Shown: piece by piece, positions 35,733 to 46,456 of the stretch | Layout of the letters: the number at the start of each line of letters is the position of its first letter | Numbering within the stretch: the stretch's first letter is position 1 | DNA from: Azospirillum sp. | GTDB taxonomy: Bacteria; Pseudomonadota; Alphaproteobacteria; Azospirillales; Azospirillaceae | Assembly: GCA_016124535.1 (NCBI GenBank) | Contig: WGNK01000034.1 | Location: 1 to 50,848 of the forward strand | Direction: 5' to 3' | Length of the DNA stretch: 50,848 bases | Made by a program: the position numbers and the translations under genes | Notes under the pieces: generated by a model | The model's database searches: none | What the model saw: the letters and a program-made list of their open reading frames with translations, nothing else | What the model was told of the DNA's origin: nothing

Positions 35733-36692
35733 ATGACCTCATCCCCTGCTGCCCTCAGCTTTCCGCACCGGCATCTTCTGGCGATCCAGGGGCTGACCGC
35801 CGCGGAAATCACCCTGGTGCTCGACCTTGCCGACAGCTATGTCGAGCAGAGCCGCCGACCCAACAAGAAATCCGGCCAGTTGCGCGGCCGCACCATGGTC
35901 AATCTGTTTTTCGAGAATTCGACCCGCACCCGCACCTCGTTCGAATTGGCGGGCAAGCGGCTCGGCGCCGACGTGATCAATATGGCGGTCTCGGCCAGCT
36001 CGGTCAAAAAGGGTGAGACCCTGATCGACACCGCGATGACGCTGAACGCCATGCATCTCGATGTGCTGGTGGTGCGCCATCCCGAGTCGGGCGCGGTCAA
36101 GCTGCTGGCCGACAAGGTCAACTGCGCGGTGATCAATGGCGGCGACGGCAACCATGAGCACCCGACCCAGGCGCTGCTCGATGCCTTGACCATCCGGCGT
36201 CGCCGCGGCGACCTTGCCGGGCTGACCGTGACCATCTGCGGCGACATCCTGCACAGCCGGGTGGCGCGTTCGAACATCTACCTGCTCAACGCGATGGGTG
36301 CGCGGGTGCGGGTGGCCGCCCCCCCGACCCTGCTGCCCACCGACATCGACCGTCTGGGGGTTGAGGTTCACCACTCGATGAAGGCCGGGCTGGCCGACGC
36401 CGACATCGTGATGATGCTGCGGCTGCAGACCGAACGGATGAACGGCCGCTACGTGCCGTCCACGCGCGAGTATTTCCACTTCTTCGGGCTCGACTACGAG
36501 AAGCTGAAGGCGGCCAAGCCGGACGCATTGATCATGCATCCGGGGCCGATGAACCGCGGCGTCGAGATCGACAGCCTGGTCGCCGACGACATCAATCGCA
36601 GCGTCATCCTCGATCAGGTCGAACTGGGGGTCGCGGTCCGCATGGCCTGTCTGGACCTCTTGACCCGCGACCAGCTCGCCAACGCCGCCTGA
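35733..36692 (+). CDS. pyrB: aspartate carbamoyltransferase catalytic chain
   Basis: 319 residues. Carbamoyl-phosphate motif [19 protein letters not shown], the [12 protein letters not shown] segment and [12 protein letters not shown] are all present. It makes carbamoyl aspartate in pyrimidine synthesis. A pyrC-like dihydroorotase usually follows in alphaproteobacteria, but here a glycosyltransferase gene begins four bases after the stop. Confidence 0.97.
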   Translation: MTSSPAALSFPHRHLLAIQGLTAAEITLVLDLADSYVEQSRRPNKKSGQLRGRTMVNLFFENSTRTRTSFELAGKRLGADVINMAVSASSVKKGETLIDTAMTLNAMHLDVLVVRHPESGAVKLLADKVNCAVINGGDGNHEHPTQALLDALTIRRRRGDLAGLTVTICGDILHSRVARSNIYLLNAMGARVRVAAPPTLLPTDIDRLGVEVHHSMKAGLADADIVMMLRLQTERMNGRYVPSTREYFHFFGLDYEKLKAAKPDALIMHPGPMNRGVEIDSLVADDINRSVILDQVELGVAVRMACLDLLTRDQLANAA

Positions 36693-36696
36693 CGGC

Positions 36697-38631
36697 ATGG
36701 CCACGTTGGCGCAGGCTCTGGCGGCGGCGCTCGGACATCATCAAGCGGGCCGTCTGGCCGAGGCCGAAACCCTGTATCGGCGGATATTGGCGGTTGAGCC
36801 GGATCACGCCGAGGCACTGCACCTGCTCGGGGTCGTCCACCACCAGCAGGGCGATGCGGGTGGCGCCATTGCCCTGATCGGCCGCGCGATCGCGCGTGTC
36901 CCGCACCAGCCCAGCTACCATAACAATCTCGGCAACGCGCTCCACGATCTGGGCCGGCTCGACGAGGCCGGGGCCAGCTATCGCACCGCCCTGGCGCTGA
37001 ACCCGGCCTATGTCGGCGCCCGCTATAACCTGGCCAATGTGCTCCAGCAGCTGGGGCACCACGACCAGGCAGCCGGAGCCTATGCCGAGGTTCTGGCGCT
37101 CGAACCCGGCCATGCCGGTGCGCTCAACAATCTGGGCGTGACCTGCGAGGCCCGCGGTGACCTCGCCGTCGCCGAGGACCACTACCGACGCGCGCTGGCG
37201 CGGCAGCCGGGCTCGGCCGATGCCGCCAACAACCTGGCCAATATGCTGCAAAAGCAGGGTCGACTCGACCAGGCGATTGCGCTCTATGAAACCGTGCTGC
37301 GCCTGACGCCCGCTTTCGCCGAAGCCCACAGCAATTTGCTGTTCACGCTGATGTGCCGGCCGGGGATCGGGCTGGCCGAGGCCGCCGCTGCCGCAGCTCG
37401 CTGGAACCAGGCCCACGCCGCCCGCTTCCGCCCGTCCTGGCGGCGTGGCGCCCCGGCCGAGGGCCGCCGCCCGCCCCGGCTCGGTTTCGTGTCCGGGGAT
37501 TTTCGTGACCATGCGGTCGGGCATCTGGTCCTGCCAACCCTGCAGGGGTTGCACCGGCGTGGCCATCGGCTGTTCTGCTATAGCAATTCCGCGACCGAGG
37601 ATGACGTCACCGCGCGCTTTCGGGCCACGGCGGCCCAGTGGCGGCCGGTGACCGGCTGGCCCGACGACCGGCTGGCCGAGCAGATCCGAGCCGACGGCAT
37701 CGACATCCTGTTCGATCTCAGCGGCCATACCGCCTTTCACCGCCTGCTCACCTTCGCGCGCAAGCCGGCACCGATCCAGGTCACCTGGGCCGGCTATGTC
37801 GGCACCACCGGCCTAGACGCCATGGACTACCTGATCGCCGACGCCATCCAGGTTCCCGCCGGTGCCGACGCCCACTATCGCGAACGCATCGCCCGCCTGC
37901 CCCACGGTTATGTCGGCTGGCAGCCACCGGCCGAGGCACCGGCGGTAGACCCCCTTCCAGCGCGCCAGCGCGGACAGCTGCGCTTCGGCTCGTTCAATAC
38001 CTTGCGAAAAATATCGCCGGCGGTGATCGCGCTATGGTGCCGCCTGCTCCACCGCCTGCCCGCTGCCGATCTTCTGCTGAAGACGCCGATCCTGGACTGC
38101 GAGGCGGTCCGCCGCCGGCTGCTGGCGCGGTTTGCCGACCAGGGGATCGGCGAAGAGCGGGTGATCCTTTCGGGCGGGTCGTCCCGCGCCGGCCACCTCG
38201 CGGCCATGGCGGCGGTCGACATTGCCCTCGACCCCTACCCCTATAGCGGCGGTCTGACCACGCTGGAGAGTCTGTGGATGGGCGTGCCGGTGGTGACTTG
38301 GCCGTCCGAGACTCTGGGCAGCCGTCACGCCGCGGGCTACCTGAGCGCGGTCGGCCTGCCCGACCTGATCGCCTCGACGCTTGAGGACTATATCGAGATC
38401 GCCGCCGGCCTTGCCGCCGACCTGTCGCGGCTGGAGCACCTGCGCGCGACCCTGCGCCGAAGGGTCATGACGTCACCGGTCTGTGACCTCGACCGGTTCG
38501 TCCAGGATTTCGAGACCGCATGCCGAACCATGTGGGAAATCCACAGCGCCGGCCAGCCGCCCCATGGGTTCACCGTCGATCCCCCACCCGCGGCGGACCG
38601 GCGAGCTGACCGCGGCGGACCGGCGAGCTGA
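36697..38631 (+). CDS. TPR / SPINDLY-type O-GlcNAc transferase family protein
   Basis: 644 residues. About six tetratricopeptide repeats (residues 1-220; e.g. NLGNALHDLGRLDEAGASYR) are followed by a GT41 catalytic region (about 250-620) with LGFVSGDFRDHAVGHL, LFDLSGHTAFHRLLTF, PAPIQVTWAGYVGTTGL and DPYPYSGGLTTLESLWMGVP. GT41 enzymes add a sugar to Ser/Thr of proteins. In polarly flagellated alphaproteobacteria some modify flagellin; here the target is unknown. It starts four bases after pyrB and may be co-transcribed. Its stop is inside a tandem duplication. Confidence 0.9.
   Translation: MATLAQALAAALGHHQAGRLAEAETLYRRILAVEPDHAEALHLLGVVHHQQGDAGGAIALIGRAIARVPHQPSYHNNLGNALHDLGRLDEAGASYRTALALNPAYVGARYNLANVLQQLGHHDQAAGAYAEVLALEPGHAGALNNLGVTCEARGDLAVAEDHYRRALARQPGSADAANNLANMLQKQGRLDQAIALYETVLRLTPAFAEAHSNLLFTLMCRPGIGLAEAAAAAARWNQAHAARFRPSWRRGAPAEGRRPPRLGFVSGDFRDHAVGHLVLPTLQGLHRRGHRLFCYSNSATEDDVTARFRATAAQWRPVTGWPDDRLAEQIRADGIDILFDLSGHTAFHRLLTFARKPAPIQVTWAGYVGTTGLDAMDYLIADAIQVPAGADAHYRERIARLPHGYVGWQPPAEAPAVDPLPARQRGQLRFGSFNTLRKISPAVIALWCRLLHRLPAADLLLKTPILDCEAVRRRLLARFADQGIGEERVILSGGSSRAGHLAAMAAVDIALDPYPYSGGLTTLESLWMGVPVVTWPSETLGSRHAAGYLSAVGLPDLIASTLEDYIEIAAGLAADLSRLEHLRATLRRRVMTSPVCDLDRFVQDFETACRTMWEIHSAGQPPHGFTVDPPPAADRRADRGGPAS
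38588..38631 (+). repeat. 22 bp tandem duplication at the end of the glycosyltransferase gene
   Basis: A 22 bp unit beginning ccgcggcggaccggcg is repeated exactly at 38588-38609 and 38610-38631. As 22 is not a multiple of three, the second copy shifts frame so its TGA becomes the stop codon; one copy would let the frame read on. Confidence 0.85.
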
Positions 38632-38635
38632 AATA

Positions 38636-38669
38636 GCGCCCCAGGTTTCGCCAGTCTGTTCTGGGGCGC
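38636..38669. terminator. hairpin after the glycosyltransferase gene
   Basis: gcgccccag (38636-38644) pairs perfectly with ctggggcgc (38661-38669) across a 16-base loop, five bases after the stop codon, between convergent genes. No T-run. Confidence 0.45.
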
Positions 38670-38833
38670 GTGGATCACCCGGCGGCACTGAACCAGTCCA
38701 CCCACGACTCGGGCGATTGCGCCGAAAAGAGGCCCCCACTCGCCCCCACCCCATGACCGCGATCCATGACCGCGATCATAGCCTTGGGGTGGTGCCGTGA
38801 AGGGAGAACGGGAGCCGCGACCGGAAAGCAGCG

Positions 38834-40261
<1,428 letters not shown>

Positions 40262-40263
40262 TT

Positions 40264-41049
40264 ATGGTCTGCCATTCCGCCGACGATCAGCTCTCCGGCG
40301 TCAAGACCCTGACCCTGGACGGCGGAGCCGACTATGATCAAGTCGGACGGGGTCGCTGCGGTCCCGGATCGTCCGGCACGAGGCTCGCCTTGACCAACCC
40401 GCCCCGCCCGGTGCGTCTCGACATCATCTCCGACGTGGTGTGCCCGTGGTGCGTCCTCGGCTATCGGCAGGTGGCGACCGCGGCGGCGGCTCTTGACTGC
40501 CCCCTCGACGTGGCTTGGCATCCGTTCGAACTGAACCCCGAGATGCCGCCCGAAGGCCAGAGCCTGTTCGAGCATGTCGAGCAGAAATACGGCGCGACCC
40601 GCGAGCAGAGTCGCAAGGCGCGTCAGCGGATCGCCGCGCTTGGCGCCGAACTGGGCTTCACCTTTGCCTTCGGCGACGACATGCGGATCTGGAACAGTTT
40701 CCGGGCCCACCAGCTGTTGTTCTGGGCGAGACCGACTGGTGCCCAGACCGCGCTCAAGCTGGCACTGTTCACCAGCGGCTTCACCGAAGGCAAAAACCTC
40801 GACGATCCCGCGGTGCTGCTCGACGCCGTCGCACAAGTCGGGCTCGACCGCGCGGCGGCGGCCACGGTGCTTGCCGACCAACGCCACGCCGCCGATGTCC
40901 GCAAAGCCGAACAGGTCTGGCATACTCAAGGGATCCAGGGGGTGCCGGCGATGGTCTTCGAGGGCAGCTTTCTGGTAATGGGCGCCCGCGACGTCGAGAC
41001 CTTCCAACAGCTTCTGAAAACCCTGATCGAGGCGCCGCGGGAGCGGTAA
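40264..41049 (+). CDS. DsbA/FrnE-like thioredoxin-fold oxidoreductase
   Basis: 261 residues from the ATG at 40264 (AAAGGG seven bases upstream). The thioredoxin fold begins at about residue 47 (VRLDIISDVVCPWCVLGYRQ) with an intact CPWC site, and GVPAMVFEGSFLVMGA is the cis-Pro region. There is no signal peptide, so it is a cytoplasmic FrnE-type protein. Family members are about 215 residues; the first 45 residues here are low in similarity, so the true start may be an internal codon near 40390. Confidence 0.85.
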   Translation: MVCHSADDQLSGVKTLTLDGGADYDQVGRGRCGPGSSGTRLALTNPPRPVRLDIISDVVCPWCVLGYRQVATAAAALDCPLDVAWHPFELNPEMPPEGQSLFEHVEQKYGATREQSRKARQRIAALGAELGFTFAFGDDMRIWNSFRAHQLLFWARPTGAQTALKLALFTSGFTEGKNLDDPAVLLDAVAQVGLDRAAAATVLADQRHAADVRKAEQVWHTQGIQGVPAMVFEGSFLVMGARDVETFQQLLKTLIEAPRER

Positions 41050-41074
41050 AGCGGCGGGTCACCGAGCGAGGCGA

Positions 41075-43003
41075 TCAGATTTCGACCCGAAATCCGATTT
41101 CGACCACCTCGGTGTCGGGGATCTTGAAGAATTCGGTGGGATTGGTCGCATTGCGCGCCATGAAGGCGAACAGCCACTCGGCCAAACCGCTCATCGCCGG
41201 GTGGTCGGCACTGCGTATGATGGTCTCGTGGCCGAGGTAGAACGTCGCCTGCTCGGGATCGAAATCGAGCCCGAGCAACTGGCAGTCCCGCAGTGCCACC
41301 GGAATGTTCGGCGTCTGCATGAACCCGTAATGCGCGACCACCCGCCAGAAACCGTGCCCCAGATCCTCGACGGTCAGCCGTTCGCGCGCCGGCACCCGCG
41401 GCACCTCGGCGACCGCGATGCTCAGGACGATCACGGTCTGGTGCAGCACCCGGTTGTGGCGCAGGTGGTGGACCATCATCGGCGGCATGTCGCTGGAACT
41501 CTTGGCCAGGAAAACGCCGACGCCGGAAATGCGCACCACGCCGGCTGTATCCAGATGTTCGAGGATGGCGGCCAGCGGTGCGGTGGTCGCGGCAACCCGG
41601 CGGTGGACATAATCGTTGCCGTGCTGCCAGATCTCCATCACCAGATACATCGCGATCCCGGCCGCGACCGGCAGCCAGCCGCCTTCGGGCAGTTTCAGCA
41701 GATTGGCGCCGAGGAAGGCCAGGTCGACTGCCAGGAAGGCCAAAGTCAGCGCGATTGCCGCGAGCCCCGGCCAGTGCCAGCGGCCGCGCATCGCGGCGTA
41801 GAGCAGGATGGTGGTGATCAGCATGGTGCTGGAAACCGCGATGCCGTAGGCCGCGGCCAGATTGTCGGACGAGCGGAAGCTCATCACCATGACCAGCACC
41901 AGTCCCAGCATGCCCCAGTTGACCACCGGCAAATAGATCTGGCCGTAGCCCTCGGCCGAGGTCTGGACGATCTTCAGGCGCGGCCACAACCCCATGTTGA
42001 TCGCCTGGCGGGTCAGCGAGAACACGCCCGAGATCAGGGCCTGGGAGGCGATCACGGTCGCCGCGGTCGCCAGCGCCACCAATGGCAGTACCAGCCAGCC
42101 AGGCGCCAGCCGAAAGAACGGGTTGCCGATCGGCCCCGGCTCGGCCAGCACCAGGGCTGCCTGTCCGGCATAGTTCAAGACCAGGGCCGGCAAGACAAAG
42201 CAGCTCCAGGTCAGGCGAATCGGACGCCGCCCGACATGGCCCATGTCAGCATAAAGCGCCTCGCCGCCGGTCACGGCCAGGAACACCGCCCCGATGATGA
42301 AGAAGGCCGACCAGCCGGCGTCACCGATCAGCGCCAATCCCCAGCGCGGATCCAGGGCCGCCAGCACTCTGGGCGCGCGGACCAGACTGGCGACGCCGAG
42401 CAGCGCCAAAGCTCCGAACCAGCCGACCATGATCGGGCCGAACATTCGGCCGATCCGGGCCGTACCCCGATACTGGATGGCGAACAGGGCAATCAGGATC
42501 ACCGCACTGATCGGCAGGATATAGGGGTCGAACCACGGGGTCGCGACGCTCAGTCCCTCGACCGCGCTCAGCACCGAGATCGCGGGGGTAATCACGCCGT
42601 CGCCATAGAGCAGCGCCGCGCCGAACACGCCGCTGGCAAACACCGCCGCCCCCAGGCGGCCGGTCGCCCGGGTCCACGACCGCGCCAGAGCCAGCAGCGC
42701 CAGGATGCCGCCCTCGCCGCTATTGTCGGCGCGCATCACGAACACGACGTATTTGACCGAAATCACCAGGATCAGGGACCACACGATCAGCGACAGCACC
42801 CCCAGCACCTGGGCTTCCGCCGGCGCCCCCTCGCCCGCCGTGGTCCGGATCGCCAGGCGAAAGGCATAGAGCGGGCTGGTGCCGATATCGCCATAGACGA
42901 TGCCGAGCGCGGCCAGACCGGAGGCGAGCAGAGACGGGGTGTCGGGGGATTTGACGGCGGGCGTGGCGGTCAAGGATGGACTCGGAAGCGGCGGGCCGGG
43001 CAC
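41075..43003 (-). CDS. kup: KUP family potassium uptake transporter
   Basis: 642 residues with a GTG start, twelve membrane helices and a C-terminal cytoplasmic domain. [16 protein letters not shown] near residue 35 and [18 protein letters not shown] are the family signatures. It imports potassium with protons. It diverges from priA across 68 bases. Confidence 0.95.
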   Translation of the reverse strand: MPGPPLPSPSLTATPAVKSPDTPSLLASGLAALGIVYGDIGTSPLYAFRLAIRTTAGEGAPAEAQVLGVLSLIVWSLILVISVKYVVFVMRADNSGEGGILALLALARSWTRATGRLGAAVFASGVFGAALLYGDGVITPAISVLSAVEGLSVATPWFDPYILPISAVILIALFAIQYRGTARIGRMFGPIMVGWFGALALLGVASLVRAPRVLAALDPRWGLALIGDAGWSAFFIIGAVFLAVTGGEALYADMGHVGRRPIRLTWSCFVLPALVLNYAGQAALVLAEPGPIGNPFFRLAPGWLVLPLVALATAATVIASQALISGVFSLTRQAINMGLWPRLKIVQTSAEGYGQIYLPVVNWGMLGLVLVMVMSFRSSDNLAAAYGIAVSSTMLITTILLYAAMRGRWHWPGLAAIALTLAFLAVDLAFLGANLLKLPEGGWLPVAAGIAMYLVMEIWQHGNDYVHRRVAATTAPLAAILEHLDTAGVVRISGVGVFLAKSSSDMPPMMVHHLRHNRVLHQTVIVLSIAVAEVPRVPARERLTVEDLGHGFWRVVAHYGFMQTPNIPVALRDCQLLGLDFDPEQATFYLGHETIIRSADHPAMSGLAEWLFAFMARNATNPTEFFKIPDTEVVEIGFRVEI

Positions 43004-43071
43004 AACTATACCAGCATGCCGCCCGCCAAGCCAGGACGGGCGGCGGTCGGAGCCGGAGCCGGAACGCGGCC

Positions 43072-45264
43072 ATGCAGGACTCTTCGCCTGAACAGCGCCC
43101 GGGGCGGGTCGGCGTGTTGTTGCCGTTGCCGCTGGCCGGCGCCTATGATTATGCGGTGCCGCCCGAGTTGGCGATCACGCTCGGCGACTATGTCGAGGTA
43201 CCGCTCGGGCCGCGACTGGTCACCGGGGTGGTGTGGAGCGCCGGTTCCGGCGAGGTCGCGGCCAGCCGGCTGAAACCGGTGGCGCGGCGTTTTCCGTTGC
43301 CGGCGATGCCGGAAGTTGGCCGCCGCTTCATCGACTGGGTTGCCGCCTACACCCTGTCGCTGCCGGGCCAGGCGCTGCGCATGGCGCTGTCGGCCCAGGA
43401 CGCCCTGGAGCCGCTGAAGCCGGTGGTCGGCTACCGCCGCGCCGAGACCCCGGCAGCGGAGGTCCGGGAAACGCCCGCCCGGCGGCGGGTATTGACCCTC
43501 CTCGCCGACGGCCCGCCGCGCGTGCTTGCCGAACTCGCCCATGAGGCCGGCTGCGGGGCCGCGGTGATCCGCGGGCTGGTCGATGCCGGGGCGCTCGAAA
43601 CCGTCCTGCTGCCGGCCGAAGCGCCGGTCGCGCGGCCGGACTGGCAATGCCCCGGACCGGCATTGTCCCCGGCCCAGGCGGAGGCGGCCGAGACCTTGCG
43701 CGAGAAACTGGCGGCGGGTGGCTATTCGGCGACCCTGCTCGACGGCGTCACCGGCGCCGGCAAGACCGAGGTCTATTTCGAAGCGATCGCCGCCGCCTTG
43801 GCCGCCGGGCGCCAGGTGCTGGTGCTGCTGCCCGAGATCGCGCTGTCCAGCCAATGGCTCGACCGCTTCGCCGCCCGCTTCGGCGTCCGCCCGGCCGAGT
43901 GGCATTCCGACCTGACCCAGACCCGTCGGCGCCGCACCTGGCGCGCCGTCGCGACCGGCGAGGCCACGGTCGTGGTCGGGGCTCGCTCGGCCCTGTTCCT
44001 GCCCTATGCCGCGCTGGGGCTGATCGTGGTCGACGAGGAGCACGAGAGCGCGTTCAAGCAGGAGGACGGCGTGACCTACCACGCCCGCGACATGGCGGTG
44101 GCGCGCGCCTTTCTCGGCGGTTTCCCGATCGTGCTGGTCTCGGCGACGCCATCCTTGGAAACCCTGGTCAATGTCGAGAGCGGTCGCTACGGCCGGATCG
44201 ATCTGCCGGCCCGCCACGGCGGTGCAGCACTGCCCGAGATCAGCCTGATCGACCTGCGCGAGGACCGCCCCGAGCGTCGCCGCTGGCTGAGCCCGACCCT
44301 CACCGCCGCCCTGGTCGAGACGCTGGCGGCCGGCGAACAGGCCATGCTGTTCCTCAACCGCCGCGGCTATGCGCCGCTGACCCTGTGCCGCGGCTGCGGC
44401 CACCGGCTGCACTGTCCCAATTGCAGCGCCTGGTTGGTCGAGCACCGTCTGGCCGGACGCCTGCAGTGCCACCATTGCGGCCATGCCACCGCCCTGCCCG
44501 AGACCTGTCCCGGCTGCGGCAAGGCCGGACTGATGGCCGGCTGCGGACCGGGCGTCGAGCGGATCGCCGAGGAAGCGGTGGCGCGCTTTCCCGAGGCCCG
44601 GATCGCCATCATGGCCAGCGACACCCTGATCGGCCCGCTGGCCATGGCGGAACTGGTGCGCAAAGTCGCAGCGCATGAACTCGACCTGCTGATCGGGACC
44701 CAGGTCATGGCCAAGGGCCATCACTTCCCGATGCTGACCCTGGTCGGCGTGGTCGATGCCGATTTGGGCTTGGCCGGCGGCGATCTGCGCGCCGCCGAGC
44801 GCACCTATCAGCTGCTCCACCAGGTCGCCGGCCGGGCCGGCCGGGCCGAGCGGCCGGGCCGGGTGTTCCTGCAGTCCTATATGCCCGAGCATCCGGTGAT
44901 GCAGGCCCTGGCGTCGGGCGACCGCGACCGCTTCCTGGCCCAGGAAGCCGAGGAACGCCGCGCGCTGGCGCTGCCGCCGTTTGGCCGTCTGGTTGCCCTG
45001 GTGGTTTCGGGCGCCGATCCGGAAGCGGTCGACAAGGTCGCCCAGGCGCTTGGTCGCGCCGCCCCGCGCAGCGCCGACATCGACGTGCTCGGCCCCGCCC
45101 CGGCCCCTTTGGCCCTGCTGCGCGGCCGCCACCGCCGCCGCCTGTTGCTTCGTGCCCCGCGCAGCTGTGCCGTCCAACCGATCGTCAGGACCTGGCTGGC
45201 CGCGGTCACGGTGCCGAATTCGGTACGGGTGCAGATCGATGTGGACCCGTACAGCTTCCTGTGA
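43072..45264 (+). CDS. priA: primosomal protein N', replication-restart helicase PriA
   Basis: 730 residues from the ATG at 43072. Walker A is in [18 protein letters not shown] (K at about 231), DEEH in [12 protein letters not shown], and the two zinc sites are formed by cysteines between about 439 and 482 ([13 protein letters not shown] ... CHHCGHA ... CPGCGKAG). [13 protein letters not shown] is motif VI. It reloads the replisome at stalled forks. Confidence 0.97.
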   Translation: MQDSSPEQRPGRVGVLLPLPLAGAYDYAVPPELAITLGDYVEVPLGPRLVTGVVWSAGSGEVAASRLKPVARRFPLPAMPEVGRRFIDWVAAYTLSLPGQALRMALSAQDALEPLKPVVGYRRAETPAAEVRETPARRRVLTLLADGPPRVLAELAHEAGCGAAVIRGLVDAGALETVLLPAEAPVARPDWQCPGPALSPAQAEAAETLREKLAAGGYSATLLDGVTGAGKTEVYFEAIAAALAAGRQVLVLLPEIALSSQWLDRFAARFGVRPAEWHSDLTQTRRRRTWRAVATGEATVVVGARSALFLPYAALGLIVVDEEHESAFKQEDGVTYHARDMAVARAFLGGFPIVLVSATPSLETLVNVESGRYGRIDLPARHGGAALPEISLIDLREDRPERRRWLSPTLTAALVETLAAGEQAMLFLNRRGYAPLTLCRGCGHRLHCPNCSAWLVEHRLAGRLQCHHCGHATALPETCPGCGKAGLMAGCGPGVERIAEEAVARFPEARIAIMASDTLIGPLAMAELVRKVAAHELDLLIGTQVMAKGHHFPMLTLVGVVDADLGLAGGDLRAAERTYQLLHQVAGRAGRAERPGRVFLQSYMPEHPVMQALASGDRDRFLAQEAEERRALALPPFGRLVALVVSGADPEAVDKVAQALGRAAPRSADIDVLGPAPAPLALLRGRHRRRLLLRAPRSCAVQPIVRTWLAAVTVPNSVRVQIDVDPYSFL

Positions 45265-45559
45265 GCGCCGGAGAATTCTTGCTGAAGCCGGCGGCAGATG
45301 CGGGGAGGCGGCGGCGTCCCGCCCGCCTTAGTCCCGGCACTTCGCGGTTTCGCCACGCTCCGAGGCCGGTCTCCAAGGCCAGGAACCGCCGGAAATCCGA
45401 TGTGGCGACCGCTCCGGCGCGAAATTGGCCTCAGAACCCGACGCAATATCGGCGAGCGTTGGTGCGCGCGCGCATTAAGCCGACTGGCAGGTTTGAAGCA
45501 GGTTCCGTATAATAATCTTAGGCGGTGAAACTTGCCCGTGGCCAAGCGGTCATGCCCGG
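45265..45559. other. intergenic region before the PhnD-like gene
   Basis: 295 bases. TTCCGTATAATAATC around 45505 contains a TATAAT-type -10 (about 45508-45513), about 45 bases before the start at 45560; the -35 region is unclear (TTGAAG near 45493 is somewhat too close). No gene seen. Confidence 0.4.
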
Positions 45560-46447
45560 ATGCGACGGGAGGGGACCTTGGGGACGCGATATCGGACCTG
45601 GGCTGCGGCGATCCTCGCGGCCATCGGTCTGTGGTTTCTGGCCGCCCCGGCTCAGGCCCAGAACACCGTCTATCATTTTGGCGTGCCGCCCTGGCAGCGC
45701 GGCCAGTCGGTCGATGATATCCGCCGCCTCTATCGGCCGCTGCTGGAATACCTGAGTGAGGTCATCGGGGCGCCGGTCGATCTGGTCAGCGCCCGCTCCT
45801 ATGACGACATGATCGATTATTTCGTCACCGGCCGGGTCCATTTCGGGACGATCTCGCCGGTCCCTTACGTGAACGCCCGCGCCCGCAATCCCGGCGTGCG
45901 TATGCTGGTCACCGAGCTGAGCTGGAACGAAGACCACAGTGAAATGACCGACAGCTATCAGGGGCTGTTCGTCACCCTCAAGAGTCGCGCCGGGATCAAC
46001 ACGATCGACGACCTCAAGGGCAAGAACTTCGCCTTCGTCACCGAAAAATCGAGCAGCGGCTTCACCTATCCGGCGGGCATCCTTCGCGACCTGGGCATCG
46101 ACTACCAGACCTTTTTCGGCAGCTACGTCTTCGTCGGCAGCCACCCCCGGGTGACCGATGCGATCGTCACCGGCAGCGTCGATGCCGGCGCGACCTGGGA
46201 CTTCAACCTGAAGCAGGCGATCGAAAAGCACGGAAACGTGTTCAAGATCATCCATCAGGCGGCGATCCCCAATCTCGGCATCGCAGCCCACCCGTCGCTG
46301 CCGGCCGAAATTCAGCAGAAAATCAAGCAGGCGCTCCTGACGGTGCCGCCGGCACTGCTCGACGGCTTGCCGACCGCCGGCTACGTCGAGCGTCCGGAGT
46401 CTTTCTACGACGTGGTTCGTGCGGTTTCCGGCCTCGACAAGGAATAG
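45560..46447 (+). CDS. PhnD-like periplasmic substrate-binding protein
   Basis: 295 residues. A signal peptide ends near AQAQ (about residue 34). The PhnD/TtrS-type binding fold follows, with FGVPPWQRGQSVDDIRRLYRPLLEYL, TGRVHFGTISPVPYVNA, LKGKNFAFVTEKSSSGF and VDAGATWDF. GGGAGGGG lies just before an in-frame TTG at 45578, which could be the real start and would still leave a signal peptide. No ABC permease or ATPase is nearby; a histidine kinase starts nine bases downstream, so the protein probably presents a ligand to that kinase rather than feeding a transporter. Ligand unknown. Confidence 0.85.
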   Translation: MRREGTLGTRYRTWAAAILAAIGLWFLAAPAQAQNTVYHFGVPPWQRGQSVDDIRRLYRPLLEYLSEVIGAPVDLVSARSYDDMIDYFVTGRVHFGTISPVPYVNARARNPGVRMLVTELSWNEDHSEMTDSYQGLFVTLKSRAGINTIDDLKGKNFAFVTEKSSSGFTYPAGILRDLGIDYQTFFGSYVFVGSHPRVTDAIVTGSVDAGATWDFNLKQAIEKHGNVFKIIHQAAIPNLGIAAHPSLPAEIQQKIKQALLTVPPALLDGLPTAGYVERPESFYDVVRAVSGLDKE

Positions 46448-46456
46448 GGCGCCGGC

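Noticed and set aside
41201..45177. Long frames of about 690 and 723 codons opposite kup and priA
   Set aside because: Both are shadows of well-recognised genes, with low-complexity His/Arg/Gln composition and no motifs.
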